Source of the DNA: Paenibacillus sp. FSL R5-0490 | GTDB taxonomy: Bacteria; Bacillota; Bacilli; Bacillales; Cytobacillaceae | Direction of reading: 5' to 3' | DNA length: 64,000 bases | Assembly (NCBI RefSeq): GCF_001956215.1 | Contig: NZ_MRTQ01000018.1 | Span: 1-64,000, forward strand | Shown here: one piece after another, positions 44,868 to 54,074 of the stretch | Layout of the letters: each line of letters begins with the position of its first letter | How positions within the stretch are numbered: the first letter of the stretch is position 1 | Position numbers and translations under genes: made by a program | Notes under the pieces: generated by a model | What the model was told of the DNA's origin: nothing | The model's database searches: none | Seen by the model: only the letters and a program-made list of their open reading frames with translations

Positions 44868-46346
44868 TTGGAAAAGGTTGATATTTTTAAAGATATTGCC
44901 GAAAGAACTGGCGGCGATATATATTTCGGAGTAGTTGGCGCAGTTCGCACCGGCAAATCTACATTTATAAAAAAGTTCATGGAATTGGTTGTACTGCCAA
45001 ATATGGAAAACGAAGCAGAACGTGCCCGCACACAGGATGAGCTTCCCCAAAGTGCTGCCGGCAAGACAATTATGACCACAGAACCGAAATTTGTTCCTAA
45101 CCAGGCTGCTACAGTTCATGTAGCAGAAGGGCTGGATGTAAATATCAGGCTTGTGGACTGTGTGGGTTATACAGTGCCGGGAGCGAAGGGCTATGAAGAC
45201 GAAAATGGCCCGAGAATGATCAATACACCATGGTATGAAGAGCCGATTCCTTTTCACGAAGCTGCTGAAATAGGAACAAGAAAGGTGATTCAGGAGCATT
45301 CTACAATCGGAGTGGTAATTACAACAGACGGAACAATTGGGGAGATACCGCGTGCAAACTATATTGAGGCTGAAGAAAGAGTTATTGAGGAGTTAAAGGA
45401 AGTTGGCAAGCCGTTTATCATGATCATTAACAGCGTCCAGCCACATCACCCAAATACGGATGCCCTCAGAAATGATCTTGCTGAAAAATATGATATCCCT
45501 GTCCTGGCCATGAGCGTAGAGGGCATGAGAGAATCAGATGTATTAAATGTTATGCGTGAAGCTCTTTACGAGTTCCCGGTACTGGAAGTGAATGTAAATC
45601 TTCCAAGCTGGGTAATGGTGCTGCATGAAGATCACTGGCTTCGTGAAAGCTATCAGGAAGCAGTTAAAGAAACGGTTAAGGATATTAAGAGGCTAAGAGA
45701 TGTTGACCGTGTGGTCCATCAATTCAGCGACTTTGAATTCATTGACCGGGCAGGCCTTGCAGGAATTGAAATGGGGCAGGGAGTAGCCGAAATTGATTTA
45801 TATGCGCCGGACGATCTTTACGATGAGGTCCTTAAAGAGATAGTGGGTGTTGAAATCCGCGGAAAAGACCACTTGCTTGAGCTGATGCAGGAATTTGCCC
45901 ATGCTAAAGCAGAGTATGACCAAATTTCCGATGCACTGAGAATGGTGAAGCAAACCGGCTACGGCATTGCTGCTCCTTCACTGGCTGATATGAGCCTCGA
46001 TGAACCGGAAATTACACGTCATGGATCACGCTTTGGTGTAAGGCTTAAGGCTGTTGCTCCATCCATTCATATGATAAAAGTAGATGTGGAATCTGAGTTC
46101 TCTCCTATCATCGGAACGGAAAAGCAAAGCGAAGAACTCGTCCGATACCTGATGCAGGACTTTGAAGATGATCCGCTTTCAATCTGGAACTCCGACATCT
46201 TTGGACGCAGCCTCAGCTCCATCGTAAGAGAAGGAATTCAGGCAAAATTGTCCCTAATGCCTGAAAACGCAAGATATAAACTCAAAGAGACTTTAGAAAG
46301 AATCATCAACGAAGGCTCTGGCGGATTAATTGCGATAATTCTTTAA
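44868..46346 (+). CDS. spoIVA: Stage IV sporulation protein A (SpoIVA ATPase)
   Basis: Cytoskeletal ATPase that polymerises around the forespore and forms the base of the spore coat. The 492-residue protein (as in B. subtilis) has Walker A GAVRTGKST with K30, a Walker B-like VDCVGYTVPG near 92, a middle domain and the C-terminal region needed for SpoVM interaction (ending GLIAIIL). It starts with TTG, set by AGGAGGGGATC, as in B. subtilis. Confidence 0.97.
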   Translation: MEKVDIFKDIAERTGGDIYFGVVGAVRTGKSTFIKKFMELVVLPNMENEAERARTQDELPQSAAGKTIMTTEPKFVPNQAATVHVAEGLDVNIRLVDCVGYTVPGAKGYEDENGPRMINTPWYEEPIPFHEAAEIGTRKVIQEHSTIGVVITTDGTIGEIPRANYIEAEERVIEELKEVGKPFIMIINSVQPHHPNTDALRNDLAEKYDIPVLAMSVEGMRESDVLNVMREALYEFPVLEVNVNLPSWVMVLHEDHWLRESYQEAVKETVKDIKRLRDVDRVVHQFSDFEFIDRAGLAGIEMGQGVAEIDLYAPDDLYDEVLKEIVGVEIRGKDHLLELMQEFAHAKAEYDQISDALRMVKQTGYGIAAPSLADMSLDEPEITRHGSRFGVRLKAVAPSIHMIKVDVESEFSPIIGTEKQSEELVRYLMQDFEDDPLSIWNSDIFGRSLSSIVREGIQAKLSLMPENARYKLKETLERIINEGSGGLIAIIL

Positions 46347-46347
46347 T

Positions 46348-46376
46348 GAAGGCTCCTTTTGGAGTCTTTTTTTATT
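46348..46376 (+). terminator. Intrinsic terminator after spoIVA
   Basis: AAGGCTCC pairs with GGAGTCTT (one G-T pair) around TTTT, followed by TTTTT. Confidence 0.8.
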
Positions 46377-46387
46377 GGCGGCGGAAT

Positions 46388-46553
46388 GAGTCGAGATCTG
46401 TGCCAACCTCGGACAAAGATGGGGAAATCCAGTGCTCAGAGTCAGAACCCGTGCCAACTTCGAACACAAAAAGGGAAAATCCAGTGAACTGAGTCAGAAC
46501 CTGCGCCAACTTCGGACATAAAAAGCTAAAATCCAATGTTCTAAGTCCGAACC
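46388..46553 (+). repeat. Three and a bit copies of a 51-52 nt tandem repeat
   Basis: Units begin at 46388, 46439, 46491 and (partial) 46543. Each carries GAGTC-GAACC-GTGCCAAC-TCGGACA-AAA-AAATCCAGTG with scattered changes. It is non-coding, in the gap between spoIVA and hbs. Confidence 0.9.
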
Positions 46554-46789
46554 CAGAGCACCTTAAAGGAAATGGCAAACCTTGCAATTTGAAAAAATAT
46601 GTTTCAACCCGCACGCTTAGGGTATTAAAACCAGGTCAGCGTATTACAAATATGTTGCAGATAAGAAAAGATTCCCATTAAATCATGAAATATTCTTGAT
46701 AACAGCATTTGATTGTGATAATCTTTTAACAGAATTACCGTTATGGCGGCCAAACCCTTATTTTAAAAGGGTTTATAATGATTTTTTGA
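46554..46789 (+). other. Spacer before the hbs promoter
   Basis: No gene seen. It contains AAACCCTTATTTTAAAAGGGTTT (a hairpin at about 46752-46774) followed by TATAATG, possibly an upstream hbs promoter or a weak terminator. Confidence 0.4.
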
Positions 46790-46818
46790 TTGAAAAATTT
46801 CAATTTATCATTTAATAT
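46790..46818 (+). promoter_or_regulatory. Putative sigma-A promoter for hbs
   Basis: TTGAAA (46790-46795) and TAATAT (46813-46818) are 17 bases apart, about 120 bases before the hbs start. B. subtilis hbs also has a long leader and more than one promoter. Confidence 0.5.
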
Positions 46819-46936
46819 AAGGCTTGTTAAACAAAAACACGCCATAACGTATAGAATTCAGTAATTTTGTTTACAAATGTATGTAAGGAATCTTATTTTA
46901 CTGGGTTTTATCCATATTTGGGAGGAGGTGAAAGGC

Positions 46937-47209
46937 ATGAACAAAACAGAACTAATTAACGCAGTTGCTGAGGCTGGCGAACTTTCTAAAAAAGACGCGA
47001 CTAAAGCAGTTGATGCTGTTTTCGATACAATCCTTGATGCTTTGAAAAATGGTGATAAGGTACAACTAATCGGTTTCGGAAACTTTGAAGTTCGCGAACG
47101 TGCTGCCCGCAAAGGACGCAACCCGCAAACTGGCGAAGAAATCGAAATCGCTGCAAGCAAAGTTCCTGCTTTCAAACCAGGCAAAGCGCTTAAAGATGCA
47201 GTTAAATAA
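46937..47209 (+). CDS. hbs: DNA-binding protein HU (HBsu)
   Basis: Nucleoid protein of 90 residues that bends and compacts DNA. It begins [20 protein letters not shown] and has the DNA-binding arm [20 protein letters not shown]. The ATG at 46937 follows GGAGGAGGTGAAA; a longer in-frame reading from 46877 lacks conservation. It has its own promoter and terminator, as expected for a highly expressed gene. Confidence 0.97.
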   Translation: MNKTELINAVAEAGELSKKDATKAVDAVFDTILDALKNGDKVQLIGFGNFEVRERAARKGRNPQTGEEIEIAASKVPAFKPGKALKDAVK

Positions 47210-47244
47210 TCTACATACAAGTGCTTAAAGCTTATGCTTGAGCT

Positions 47245-47278
47245 AAAAACCGCGATATATTCGCGGTTTTTTCTTTTT
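47245..47278 (+). terminator. Intrinsic terminator after hbs
   Basis: AAAAACCGCGA pairs with TCGCGGTTTTT around TATAT, followed by a T-rich tail. Confidence 0.92.
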
Positions 47279-47359
47279 TTGCGTTACTGGCCCTTAAAAA
47301 GCAGAGGATTCACCCTGTTCCAGGTATTTTATTAGAACTCTTAGAAAGAAGTTTCAGTT

Positions 47360-47388
47360 TTGCCTGAATGAGGGGGTTATGCTAATAT
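47360..47388 (+). promoter_or_regulatory. Sigma-A promoter for folE-mtrB
   Basis: TTGCCT (47360-47365) and TAATAT (47383-47388) are 17 bases apart, with TG one base before the -10 (extended). It lies 44 bases before folE. Confidence 0.65.
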
Positions 47389-47431
47389 GAACATATTATT
47401 ACCACAGTGTTAATACATAGGAGGCATAATT

Positions 47432-47998
47432 ATGGCAGAGGTAAATCGTGCCCAGATCGAAGATGCGGTGCGTTTAATATTGGAAGCAATCGGTGAAGAC
47501 CCAAATCGGGAAGGACTTCTTGATACACCAAAGCGAGTCGCTAAAATGTATGAAGAAGTTTTTATGGGACTGAACCAGGATCCTAAAGAATACTTTGAAA
47601 CAGTATTTGGCGAAGACCATGAAGAGCTTGTTTTAGTTAAAGATATTCCATTCTACTCTATGTGTGAGCATCATCTTGTGCCTTTCTTTGGGGTTGCCCA
47701 TGTAGCATACATTCCGCGGAATGGCAGAGTAACAGGTTTAAGCAAACTTGCCAGAGCTGTAGAGGCAGTTGCGAAACGTCCTCAGCTTCAGGAACGCATT
47801 ACATCTACTGTAGCAAATTCGATCCTGGAAAAGCTTGAGCCGCATGGTGTGATGGTTGTTGTGGAAGCAGAGCATATGTGCATGACAATGCGAGGAGTTA
47901 AAAAGCCCGGTTCAAAAACGGTGACATCAGCAGTAAGAGGCGTATTTGCAGAGGATGCAAGAGCACGTGCAGAAGTCCTTTCACTGATAAAACAATAA
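47432..47998 (+). CDS. folE: GTP cyclohydrolase I
   Basis: First step of tetrahydrofolate synthesis: GTP to 7,8-dihydroneopterin triphosphate. The 188-residue protein has the zinc and active-site motifs [12 protein letters not shown] (about 73-84) and [12 protein letters not shown] (about 147-158). B. subtilis calls the gene folE or mtrA, in an operon with mtrB, as here. AGGAGGCATAATT precedes the ATG. Confidence 0.96.
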   Translation: MAEVNRAQIEDAVRLILEAIGEDPNREGLLDTPKRVAKMYEEVFMGLNQDPKEYFETVFGEDHEELVLVKDIPFYSMCEHHLVPFFGVAHVAYIPRNGRVTGLSKLARAVEAVAKRPQLQERITSTVANSILEKLEPHGVMVVVEAEHMCMTMRGVKKPGSKTVTSAVRGVFAEDARARAEVLSLIKQ

Positions 47999-48040
47999 TA
48001 TGGACTCTGTTTATGAATGAATTTAGGCAATAAACAGGTC

Positions 48041-48074
48041 AAAGGCTGAAAGATAAAACTTTTAGCCTTTTTTT
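48041..48074 (+). terminator. Intrinsic terminator between folE and mtrB
   Basis: AAAGGCTGAAAG pairs with CTTTTAGCCTTT (one G-T pair), followed by TTTT. It would make mtrB dependent on read-through, which would keep TRAP levels below FolE. Confidence 0.8.
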
Positions 48075-48118
48075 GTAAATAATTATCAATCACCAACATT
48101 TAGCAAAGGATGGTATGA

Positions 48119-48355
48119 ATGGAAAAGAAGAATCCATCAGGAAACGATTATATTGTAATTAAAGCAAAAGAAGACGGTGTTAATGTAATAGGGTTAACAA
48201 GAGGATCCGATACAAGATTCCACCATTCAGAAAAACTTGACCAGGGAGAAGTCATGATTGCGCAATTTACTGAGCATACTTCTGCGATTAAGATCCGGGG
48301 GAATGCCAGGATCATGACTAGCTATGGAGAACTTGAAAGTGAGGCTAAGAAATAG
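48119..48355 (+). CDS. mtrB: Trp RNA-binding attenuation protein TRAP
   Basis: A 78-residue protein that forms an 11-subunit ring and, with tryptophan bound, wraps (G/U)AG repeats of trp leader RNAs to cause termination and block translation. The conserved sequence is clear: [20 protein letters not shown], and the Lys/Arg RNA-binding positions are in [15 protein letters not shown]. The B. subtilis protein is 75 residues. No trp biosynthetic genes are in the window, so the targets must be elsewhere. Confidence 0.96.
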   Translation: MEKKNPSGNDYIVIKAKEDGVNVIGLTRGSDTRFHHSEKLDQGEVMIAQFTEHTSAIKIRGNARIMTSYGELESEAKK

Positions 48356-48401
48356 CTTTCCCCTGGAATTGAAGGGCAGAATATTTTCATAAGATAATGT
48401 C

Positions 48402-48431
48402 CTGACATGTTCCTGTCATTTATGATATAAT
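48402..48431 (+). promoter_or_regulatory. Sigma-A promoter before hepS
   Basis: CTGACA (48402-48407) and TATAAT (48426-48431) are 18 bases apart; TG one base before the -10 gives an extended element. Confidence 0.6.
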
Positions 48432-48468
48432 TGTCTCTGCTTGAATAATTCTCTTGAATACAAGATAC

Positions 48469-48497
48469 CGGGTAAAAGGTTTTTTTGCCCGTTTTAT
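48469..48497 (+). terminator. Terminator-like hairpin in the hepS leader
   Basis: CGGGTAAAA pairs with TTTTGCCCG, followed by TTTTAT. It is about 30 bases downstream of the start point predicted for the hepS promoter, so it could attenuate the transcript, or simply end mtrB read-through. Confidence 0.6.
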
Positions 48498-48635
48498 ATT
48501 TAATAGGAAACCATGAATTTGCTAAAAATAGATAATAATGTGTAAGGCGTTTTGTATCCGTTCTCTTTGTCGCAGTATTCACATGGAGAAATAGCGGTTG
48601 GGAAAAGAAAATTAAGGGGAAACAAGGGTGATGGC

Positions 48636-49445
48636 ATGCATGATGTGAAGATTAAATTAGCAGATGTGAAAGAACAGATTGAAAAAAAAGTTAACCACCC
48701 TTATCTGCTCAGGTATATTGATTCACCTGTTATTGATGAAGACAAGCTTCTGCTTTTTATCTCTTTACTTGATGATGTGGAGATACCTGAATCAAAAGCA
48801 GAAAAATATGCAGTAACTGCAATGCTTATCCAAATCGCCCTTGATACCCACGAACTTGTTAAGAACGATGAATCTGAAGACAAAGGTCTTAAACATAGAC
48901 AGCTTACTGTCCTTGCTGGTGTTTATTACAGCGGATTATATTACAAGATTCTCGCAGCTCTTGATGATATCAACATGATCAGGGTCTTCGCAGATGGGAT
49001 CAAAGATGTAAATGAGCATAAAATTTCACTATATCAGAAATCTCCTGAAGCGGTCGACACTCTGATGAGTTCAGTCAGGAAAGTAGAGGCTTCACTTTTT
49101 GAAAAGCTGGCTGATGCATTCAGCAAAACAGCATGGAAAGACGTAATATCCAATCTTTTATTCATTAAGCGCCTGATTATGGAGAAGCAGCAGTTCATGA
49201 AGGAAGGCACCTCAGTTGTTTTTGAAGCGCTTAAAAAGCTGACTTTCCCAAAAGTGAAAGAGATGTCTGCTGAGCAGCGGAAATATTTAATTCTCATTTG
49301 CGACAGGTATATTGATTTTTCAAGGAATATTGTCGATCAATCACTGCTTAAATTTCCTATGGCAAATGAATTATTAGAGCAGCGTATTCACTGCATTTTC
49401 AATAATAATCAGTCTGTGGCTAAAACTTTTGTGGAAGAAGGATAA
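48636..49445 (+). CDS. hepS: Heptaprenyl diphosphate synthase component 1
   Basis: Regulatory subunit of the enzyme that makes the C35 side chain of menaquinone-7. The 269-residue, helical protein is recognisable by IDEDKLLLF near the N-terminus and the NRQLTVLAGDYFSGLYY-like stretch HRQLTVLAGVYYSGLYYKIL. It has no DDxxD motif, as expected for component 1. It was called gerCA in B. subtilis. The ATG at 48636 follows AAGGGTGATGGC. It leads the hepS-menG-hepT operon. Confidence 0.92.
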   Translation: MHDVKIKLADVKEQIEKKVNHPYLLRYIDSPVIDEDKLLLFISLLDDVEIPESKAEKYAVTAMLIQIALDTHELVKNDESEDKGLKHRQLTVLAGVYYSGLYYKILAALDDINMIRVFADGIKDVNEHKISLYQKSPEAVDTLMSSVRKVEASLFEKLADAFSKTAWKDVISNLLFIKRLIMEKQQFMKEGTSVVFEALKKLTFPKVKEMSAEQRKYLILICDRYIDFSRNIVDQSLLKFPMANELLEQRIHCIFNNNQSVAKTFVEEG

Positions 49446-49448
49446 AAT

Positions 49449-50150
49449 ATGCAGCAATCAAAAGAAGAACGTGTTCATAGCGTATTTGAAAAGATTTATG
49501 GCAACTACGATAAAATGAATTCGGTTATCAGCTTTCAGCAGCATTTAAGATGGCGCAAAGATACAATGAAAAAGATGAATGTTCAAAAAGGTGCAAAAGC
49601 GCTTGATGTATGCTGCGGTACAGCCGATTGGTCCATTGCGCTCGCTGAAGCCGTAGGTGAAAGCGGTAAAGTGACAGGCTTGGATTTCAGCAAAAATATG
49701 CTGAAAATCGGTGAGGAAAAAATCAAGGAGCGGAAACTGAAGCAAGTTGAGCTTGTCCATGGTAATGCAATGGAGCTTCCTTTCGCTGACAATTCCTTCG
49801 ATTATGTTACAATCGGTTTTGGTCTGCGCAACGTTCCGGATTACCTGCAGGTGTTAAAAGAAATGCACCGTGTTGTAAAGCCGGGGGGGTTAGCAGTTTG
49901 TCTGGAGACTTCTCAGCCAACAATGTTCGGATACAAGCAGGCATATTATTTCTACTTCCGCTTTATTATGCCTATGTTCGGAAAGCTTTTTGCCAAAAGT
50001 TTTAATGAATATTCCTGGCTGCAGGAATCTGCGAGAGACTTTCCCGGGATGAAAGAACTTGCAGGAATGTTCGAGGAAGCAGGCTTTAATAACGTTACAT
50101 TCAAGCCTTATAGCGGCGGAGTGGCTGCCGTACACATTGGAACGAAATAA
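49449..50150 (+). CDS. menG: Demethylmenaquinone methyltransferase
   Basis: SAM-dependent methyltransferase of the UbiE/MenG family, last step of menaquinone synthesis. The 233-residue protein has the SAM-binding [17 protein letters not shown] (about 49-65) and the family motif [13 protein letters not shown] (about 119-131). It lies 3 bases after hepS. Also known as menH or gerCB. Confidence 0.96.
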   Translation: MQQSKEERVHSVFEKIYGNYDKMNSVISFQQHLRWRKDTMKKMNVQKGAKALDVCCGTADWSIALAEAVGESGKVTGLDFSKNMLKIGEEKIKERKLKQVELVHGNAMELPFADNSFDYVTIGFGLRNVPDYLQVLKEMHRVVKPGGLAVCLETSQPTMFGYKQAYYFYFRFIMPMFGKLFAKSFNEYSWLQESARDFPGMKELAGMFEEAGFNNVTFKPYSGGVAAVHIGTK

Positions 50151-50230
50151 AAATAATAACTTGTTCTGTATGTTTCTCATGGAAGATAGAGAATAGATCA
50201 GACGGGATCGATAAGCTGGGTGAGTATTCA

Positions 50231-51193
50231 ATGAAATTGAAAATGATGTATTCATTTTTAAATTCAGATTTAAATGTTATAGAAAACGAGTTGGAGGAGA
50301 CGATTAAAGCTGAGTCTCCCCTATTGCATCAGGCTTCCCTGCATCTGCTGCAGGCCGGGGGGAAAAGAATCCGCCCAGTTTTCGTTTTGCTGGCTGCGAA
50401 GTTCGGAGAATACGATATTGATAAAATTAAAAACGTAGCTGTATCACTGGAGCTTATCCATATGGCGTCGCTTGTCCATGATGATGTTATTGATGATGCA
50501 GAACTGCGCAGGGGACAGCCTACCATCAAAGCAAAATGGGATAATAAAATTGCCATGTATACCGGTGATTATATTTTTGCGCGTGCACTGGAATTAATTA
50601 CAAATGTGGAAAATCCGCATGCCCATAAAATTCTCTCTCATACACTTGTGGAGCTGTGTATAGGCGAAATAGAGCAAATTAAAGATAAGTATAACTATGA
50701 CCAGAATATCAGGACATATTTCCGGAGAATTAAAAGGAAAACAGCCATGCTGATTGCTGTGAGCTGTCAGCTTGGAGGAATTGCGGCTAATGTAGAGGAA
50801 GATATACATAGAAAACTTTTTAAATTCGGCTATTATGTGGGAATGTCCTATCAGATCATCGACGATGTCCTGGATTTTGTCGGCACAGAAAAAGAACTTG
50901 GCAAGCCGGCAGGAGGAGATCTCCATCAGGGAAACATTACCCTTCCTGCTTTATTTGCAATGGAGGATCATAGAATCTCCGAACAAATCAGGAGAGTCCA
51001 CGAAGGAACTGAAAGAAGTGATATAGAGAACATAATTGCCTTGGTCAAAGACTCCGGTGCAATTGAAAAGTCTCTTCAAATTAGTGATAAATATCTGCAG
51101 AAAGCTTTAGGGGTACTCGAAGAGCTGCCTCATTCCAGGTCCAAGAAAGCTTTACGGGATATTGCAAAATTTATAGGCAAAAGAAAATTTTAA
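50231..51193 (+). CDS. hepT: Heptaprenyl diphosphate synthase component 2
   Basis: Catalytic subunit of heptaprenyl diphosphate synthase, pairing with HepS. The 320-residue polyprenyl synthase has the first Asp-rich motif DDVID (about 80-84) and the second DDVLD (about 207-211), plus GGKRIRP near 42. It was called gerCC in B. subtilis. The GGGTGAG ribosome site is 6-7 bases before the ATG. It ends the menaquinone operon. Confidence 0.96.
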   Translation: MKLKMMYSFLNSDLNVIENELEETIKAESPLLHQASLHLLQAGGKRIRPVFVLLAAKFGEYDIDKIKNVAVSLELIHMASLVHDDVIDDAELRRGQPTIKAKWDNKIAMYTGDYIFARALELITNVENPHAHKILSHTLVELCIGEIEQIKDKYNYDQNIRTYFRRIKRKTAMLIAVSCQLGGIAANVEEDIHRKLFKFGYYVGMSYQIIDDVLDFVGTEKELGKPAGGDLHQGNITLPALFAMEDHRISEQIRRVHEGTERSDIENIIALVKDSGAIEKSLQISDKYLQKALGVLEELPHSRSKKALRDIAKFIGKRKF

Positions 51194-51205
51194 TTTACTG
51201 TATCT

Positions 51206-51245
51206 ATTGCCAGCACTCTACCGGGTGCCGGCAATTTCTGTTTTT
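51206..51245 (+). terminator. Intrinsic terminator after hepT
   Basis: ATTGCCAGCAC pairs with GGTGCCGGCAAT (imperfectly), followed by TTCTGTTTTT. Confidence 0.7.
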
Positions 51246-51258
51246 GGGAAGTTAAAAT

Positions 51259-51309
51259 TAAAAGCGCTTTCAAATTTCTGTTGCTAAATTTTCAAAACAA
51301 TGTTAATAT
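51259..51309 (+). promoter_or_regulatory. ndk promoter with cre-like site
   Basis: TTGCTA (51281-51286) and TAATAT (51304-51309) are 17 bases apart. TAAAAGCGCTTTCA (51259-51272), just upstream, differs from the CcpA cre consensus at one position. Promoter more certain than cre. Confidence 0.5.
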
Positions 51310-51359
51310 TTTCGTGGATTAACATTATAACTATACATAAGTTTTAGGAGTGGAATTCA

Positions 51360-51806
51360 ATGGAAAGAACTTTTTTAATGGTTAAACCAGACGGTGTACA
51401 GCGCAATTTAATCGGGGAAATCGTTTCCCGTTTCGAAAAGAAAGGCTTTCAGCTAGTAGGTGGCAAGCTAATGAGCATTAGCCAGGAACTTGCGGAAGAG
51501 CATTATGGAGAGCATAAAGAGCGTCCATTCTTTGGAGAGCTTGTTGACTTTATTACATCCGGACCAGTTTTCGCAATGGTGTGGGAAGGTGAAAATGTTA
51601 TCGCAACAGCTCGTCAGATGATGGGTTCAACAAATCCTAAAGATGCTGCTCCAGGAACAATCCGAGGAGATTTCGGCATTACAGTTGGAAAAAATGTAAT
51701 CCATGGATCCGATTCACCTGTAAGTGCAGAACGTGAAATTGGCCTTTTCTTCAAAGAAGAAGAGAAAGTGGAATACAAAAAATTAATGAATGACTGGATT
51801 AACTAA
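51360..51806 (+). CDS. ndk: Nucleoside diphosphate kinase
   Basis: Transfers the gamma-phosphate between nucleoside di- and triphosphates through a phospho-histidine. The 148-residue protein has the active-site stretch [16 protein letters not shown] with His115, and the typical start [28 protein letters not shown] precedes the ATG. It sits between hepT and cheR as in B. subtilis and is monocistronic. Confidence 0.97.
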   Translation: MERTFLMVKPDGVQRNLIGEIVSRFEKKGFQLVGGKLMSISQELAEEHYGEHKERPFFGELVDFITSGPVFAMVWEGENVIATARQMMGSTNPKDAAPGTIRGDFGITVGKNVIHGSDSPVSAEREIGLFFKEEEKVEYKKLMNDWIN

Positions 51807-51814
51807 TTTATTTA

Positions 51815-51846
51815 AAAGTACTTGTCCATGACAAGTGCTTTTTTTG
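51815..51846 (+). terminator. Intrinsic terminator after ndk
   Basis: AAGTACTTGTC pairs with GACAAGTGCTT (one mismatch) around CAT, followed by TTTTT. Confidence 0.88.
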
Positions 51847-51926
51847 TAACCGAATTCATTTTTTCAACTGGATGGATATAACGATAAAAGAAAAAAACTC
51901 ACCGATAATATCAGAGGGGAAATAGA

Positions 51927-52700
51927 ATGGCAGACGATTATCAGGAATTTATTCAAAATATAAAAAGAAAAACAGGAATTGATCTTTCTCTGTACAAAGA
52001 AGCTCAAATGAAGAGAAGGCTCATATCCCTGTATGAGAAAAAAGGCTTTCAATCATTTGGAAGTTTTTTTAGCGCGATAGTCAATAATAGAGAACTGCTG
52101 AATGACTTTTTGGACAGGATGACAATAAATGTTTCCGAATTTTACCGGAATTCACAAAGGTGGGAGGTGCTCGAAAAAAATATTCTGCCCGGACTATTAG
52201 ATCAAAATAGGAATCTGAAAATCTGGAGTGCAGCCTGTTCCACTGGTGAAGAACCTTATACAATTGCCATGATTTTATCAAAAATGCTGCCAATGTCCGA
52301 AATCAGGATAACTGCAACTGATATTGATGAAAATGCCCTGGCAAGGGCACGGATGGGTATTTACCCTGAGCGTTCGCTAAATGAAGTTCCTGACATGATG
52401 AAACAAAAGTTTTTTCAGCGCGAAGGAAGTTTCTATAAAATATCCGAGGATATAAAAAGGACAGTAACCTTTAAAAAGCAAAATCTCCTTTCAGATGATT
52501 TTGGCGGTCCGTATGATCTTATCGTATGCAGGAACGTTCTAATATATTTTACAGAGGAAGCAAAGGATCAGCTTTATCATAAATTCAGCGGTGCATTAAG
52601 AAAAGATGGGATATTCTTTGTTGGAAGCACTGAACAGATTTTTAACTCAGGCCGCTATCAACTGGAATCTGCTGAAACTTTTTTTTATAGAAAAGAATAA
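51927..52700 (+). CDS. cheR: Chemotaxis protein methyltransferase CheR
   Basis: SAM-dependent methylation of glutamates on methyl-accepting chemotaxis receptors. The 257-residue protein (256 in B. subtilis) has an N-terminal helical domain (about 1-75; [15 protein letters not shown]) and the methyltransferase domain with [25 protein letters not shown] and VCRNVLIYF. It is the only chemotaxis gene in the window and has its own terminator. Confidence 0.96.
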   Translation: MADDYQEFIQNIKRKTGIDLSLYKEAQMKRRLISLYEKKGFQSFGSFFSAIVNNRELLNDFLDRMTINVSEFYRNSQRWEVLEKNILPGLLDQNRNLKIWSAACSTGEEPYTIAMILSKMLPMSEIRITATDIDENALARARMGIYPERSLNEVPDMMKQKFFQREGSFYKISEDIKRTVTFKKQNLLSDDFGGPYDLIVCRNVLIYFTEEAKDQLYHKFSGALRKDGIFFVGSTEQIFNSGRYQLESAETFFYRKE

Positions 52701-52705
52701 TAAAC

Positions 52706-52742
52706 AAGGAGGATGATTATTTGGTCATCCTCTTTTTCTTTT
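52706..52742 (+). terminator. Intrinsic terminator after cheR
   Basis: AGGAGGATGA pairs with TCATCCTCTT, followed by a T-rich tail. Confidence 0.82.
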
Positions 52743-52901
52743 GTTTTTTAGTTTGGTAGTAAATAACTATTCGTGTTAAAATGGCTCCATTCATAAGAAG
52801 AAATAAAATATTATAGGAATTTTCAATTTTATCTATTCTTATATTTATCATTATGTTATATTGATACATAATCCTTTAATGAGTTGAAGGGGGAAAGAGT
52901 T

Positions 52902-54074
52902 TTGAGATATCTTACATCTGGTGAATCTCACGGACCGCAGCTGACTACTATAATAGAGGGACTGCCAGCAGGAATGCCGCTCGTAGATTCAGATATAAAC
53001 GAAGAGCTTGCCAGACGCCAGAAAGGTTATGGCAGAGGCAGAAGGATGCAAATTGAAAAAGATACTGTTCAAATAACAGCGGGGATCAGACATGGATACA
53101 CACTGGGATCCCCGGTAGCACTCGTTGTTGAGAATAATGATTGGAAGCACTGGACAAAAATTATGGGCCAGGATCCTCTTAATACTGAGGATGAGGCAGA
53201 AGTGAAAAGAAAAATTTCCCGTCCTCGCCCAGGCCATGCTGATTTAAATGGAGCACTAAAATATGGACACAGGGATATGAGAAATGTTTTGGAGCGTTCT
53301 TCAGCCAGAGAAACCACAGTAAGAGTGGCTGCCGGTGCAGCTGCAAAAAAACTGCTTTCTCAGCTGGGGATTGAGGTTGCAGCACATGTTATTGAAATTG
53401 GCGGTGTTGTTTCAGGCCAAAGAGATTATTCTTCACTTAAGGAGTTAAAGAAAATTACAGAAGAATCGCCTGTTCGCTGCCTGGATCAGGCTGCCGCCCA
53501 AAAAATGATGGCTGCGATTGATTCCGCTAAGGAAAATGGCGATTCCATTGGCGGAGTAGTGGAGGTTATTGTTGAAGGAATGCCGCCGGGAGTTGGAAGT
53601 TATGTACACTATGACCGAAAGCTTGATTCAAAGCTTGCAGGTGCAATGGTGAGCATTAATGCTTTTAAAGGTGTGGAGTTTGGCATAGGTTTCGAGGCTG
53701 CAAGGAAGCCTGGAAGTGAAGTTCATGATGAAATCGCATGGGATCCGGATAAGGGCTATTATCGGAAAACGAACCGTCTTGGCGGCTTAGAAGGGGGCAT
53801 GTCAACTGGAATGCCAATCGTCATCAGAGGAGTAATGAAGCCAATACCGACACTCTATAAACCGCTGCAGAGTGTCGATATTGAAACAAAGGAACCTTTC
53901 TCAGCAAGCATAGAGCGTTCTGACAGCTGTGCAGTGCCGGCAGCTGCAGTCGTTGCAGAAAATGTGATTGCCTGGGAACTGGCTTCAGCCATTGTAGACC
54001 AGTTCTATTCTGACCGGTTTGAGACATTAAAAGCGTCCGTTGAACAGCAAAGGCAATTTGCGAGGGAGTTTTAA
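52902..54074 (+). CDS. aroF: Chorismate synthase AroF
   Basis: FMN-dependent conversion of 5-enolpyruvylshikimate-3-phosphate to chorismate, the branch point to aromatic amino acids, folate and menaquinone. The 390-residue product (as in B. subtilis) begins [12 protein letters not shown] and contains [20 protein letters not shown] and [13 protein letters not shown] at 52902 is the start, 8 bases after AAGGGGG; a TTG at 52884 would precede that site. It opens the aroF-aroB-aroH operon and overlaps aroB by one base. Confidence 0.95.
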   Translation: MRYLTSGESHGPQLTTIIEGLPAGMPLVDSDINEELARRQKGYGRGRRMQIEKDTVQITAGIRHGYTLGSPVALVVENNDWKHWTKIMGQDPLNTEDEAEVKRKISRPRPGHADLNGALKYGHRDMRNVLERSSARETTVRVAAGAAAKKLLSQLGIEVAAHVIEIGGVVSGQRDYSSLKELKKITEESPVRCLDQAAAQKMMAAIDSAKENGDSIGGVVEVIVEGMPPGVGSYVHYDRKLDSKLAGAMVSINAFKGVEFGIGFEAARKPGSEVHDEIAWDPDKGYYRKTNRLGGLEGGMSTGMPIVIRGVMKPIPTLYKPLQSVDIETKEPFSASIERSDSCAVPAAAVVAENVIAWELASAIVDQFYSDRFETLKASVEQQRQFAREF

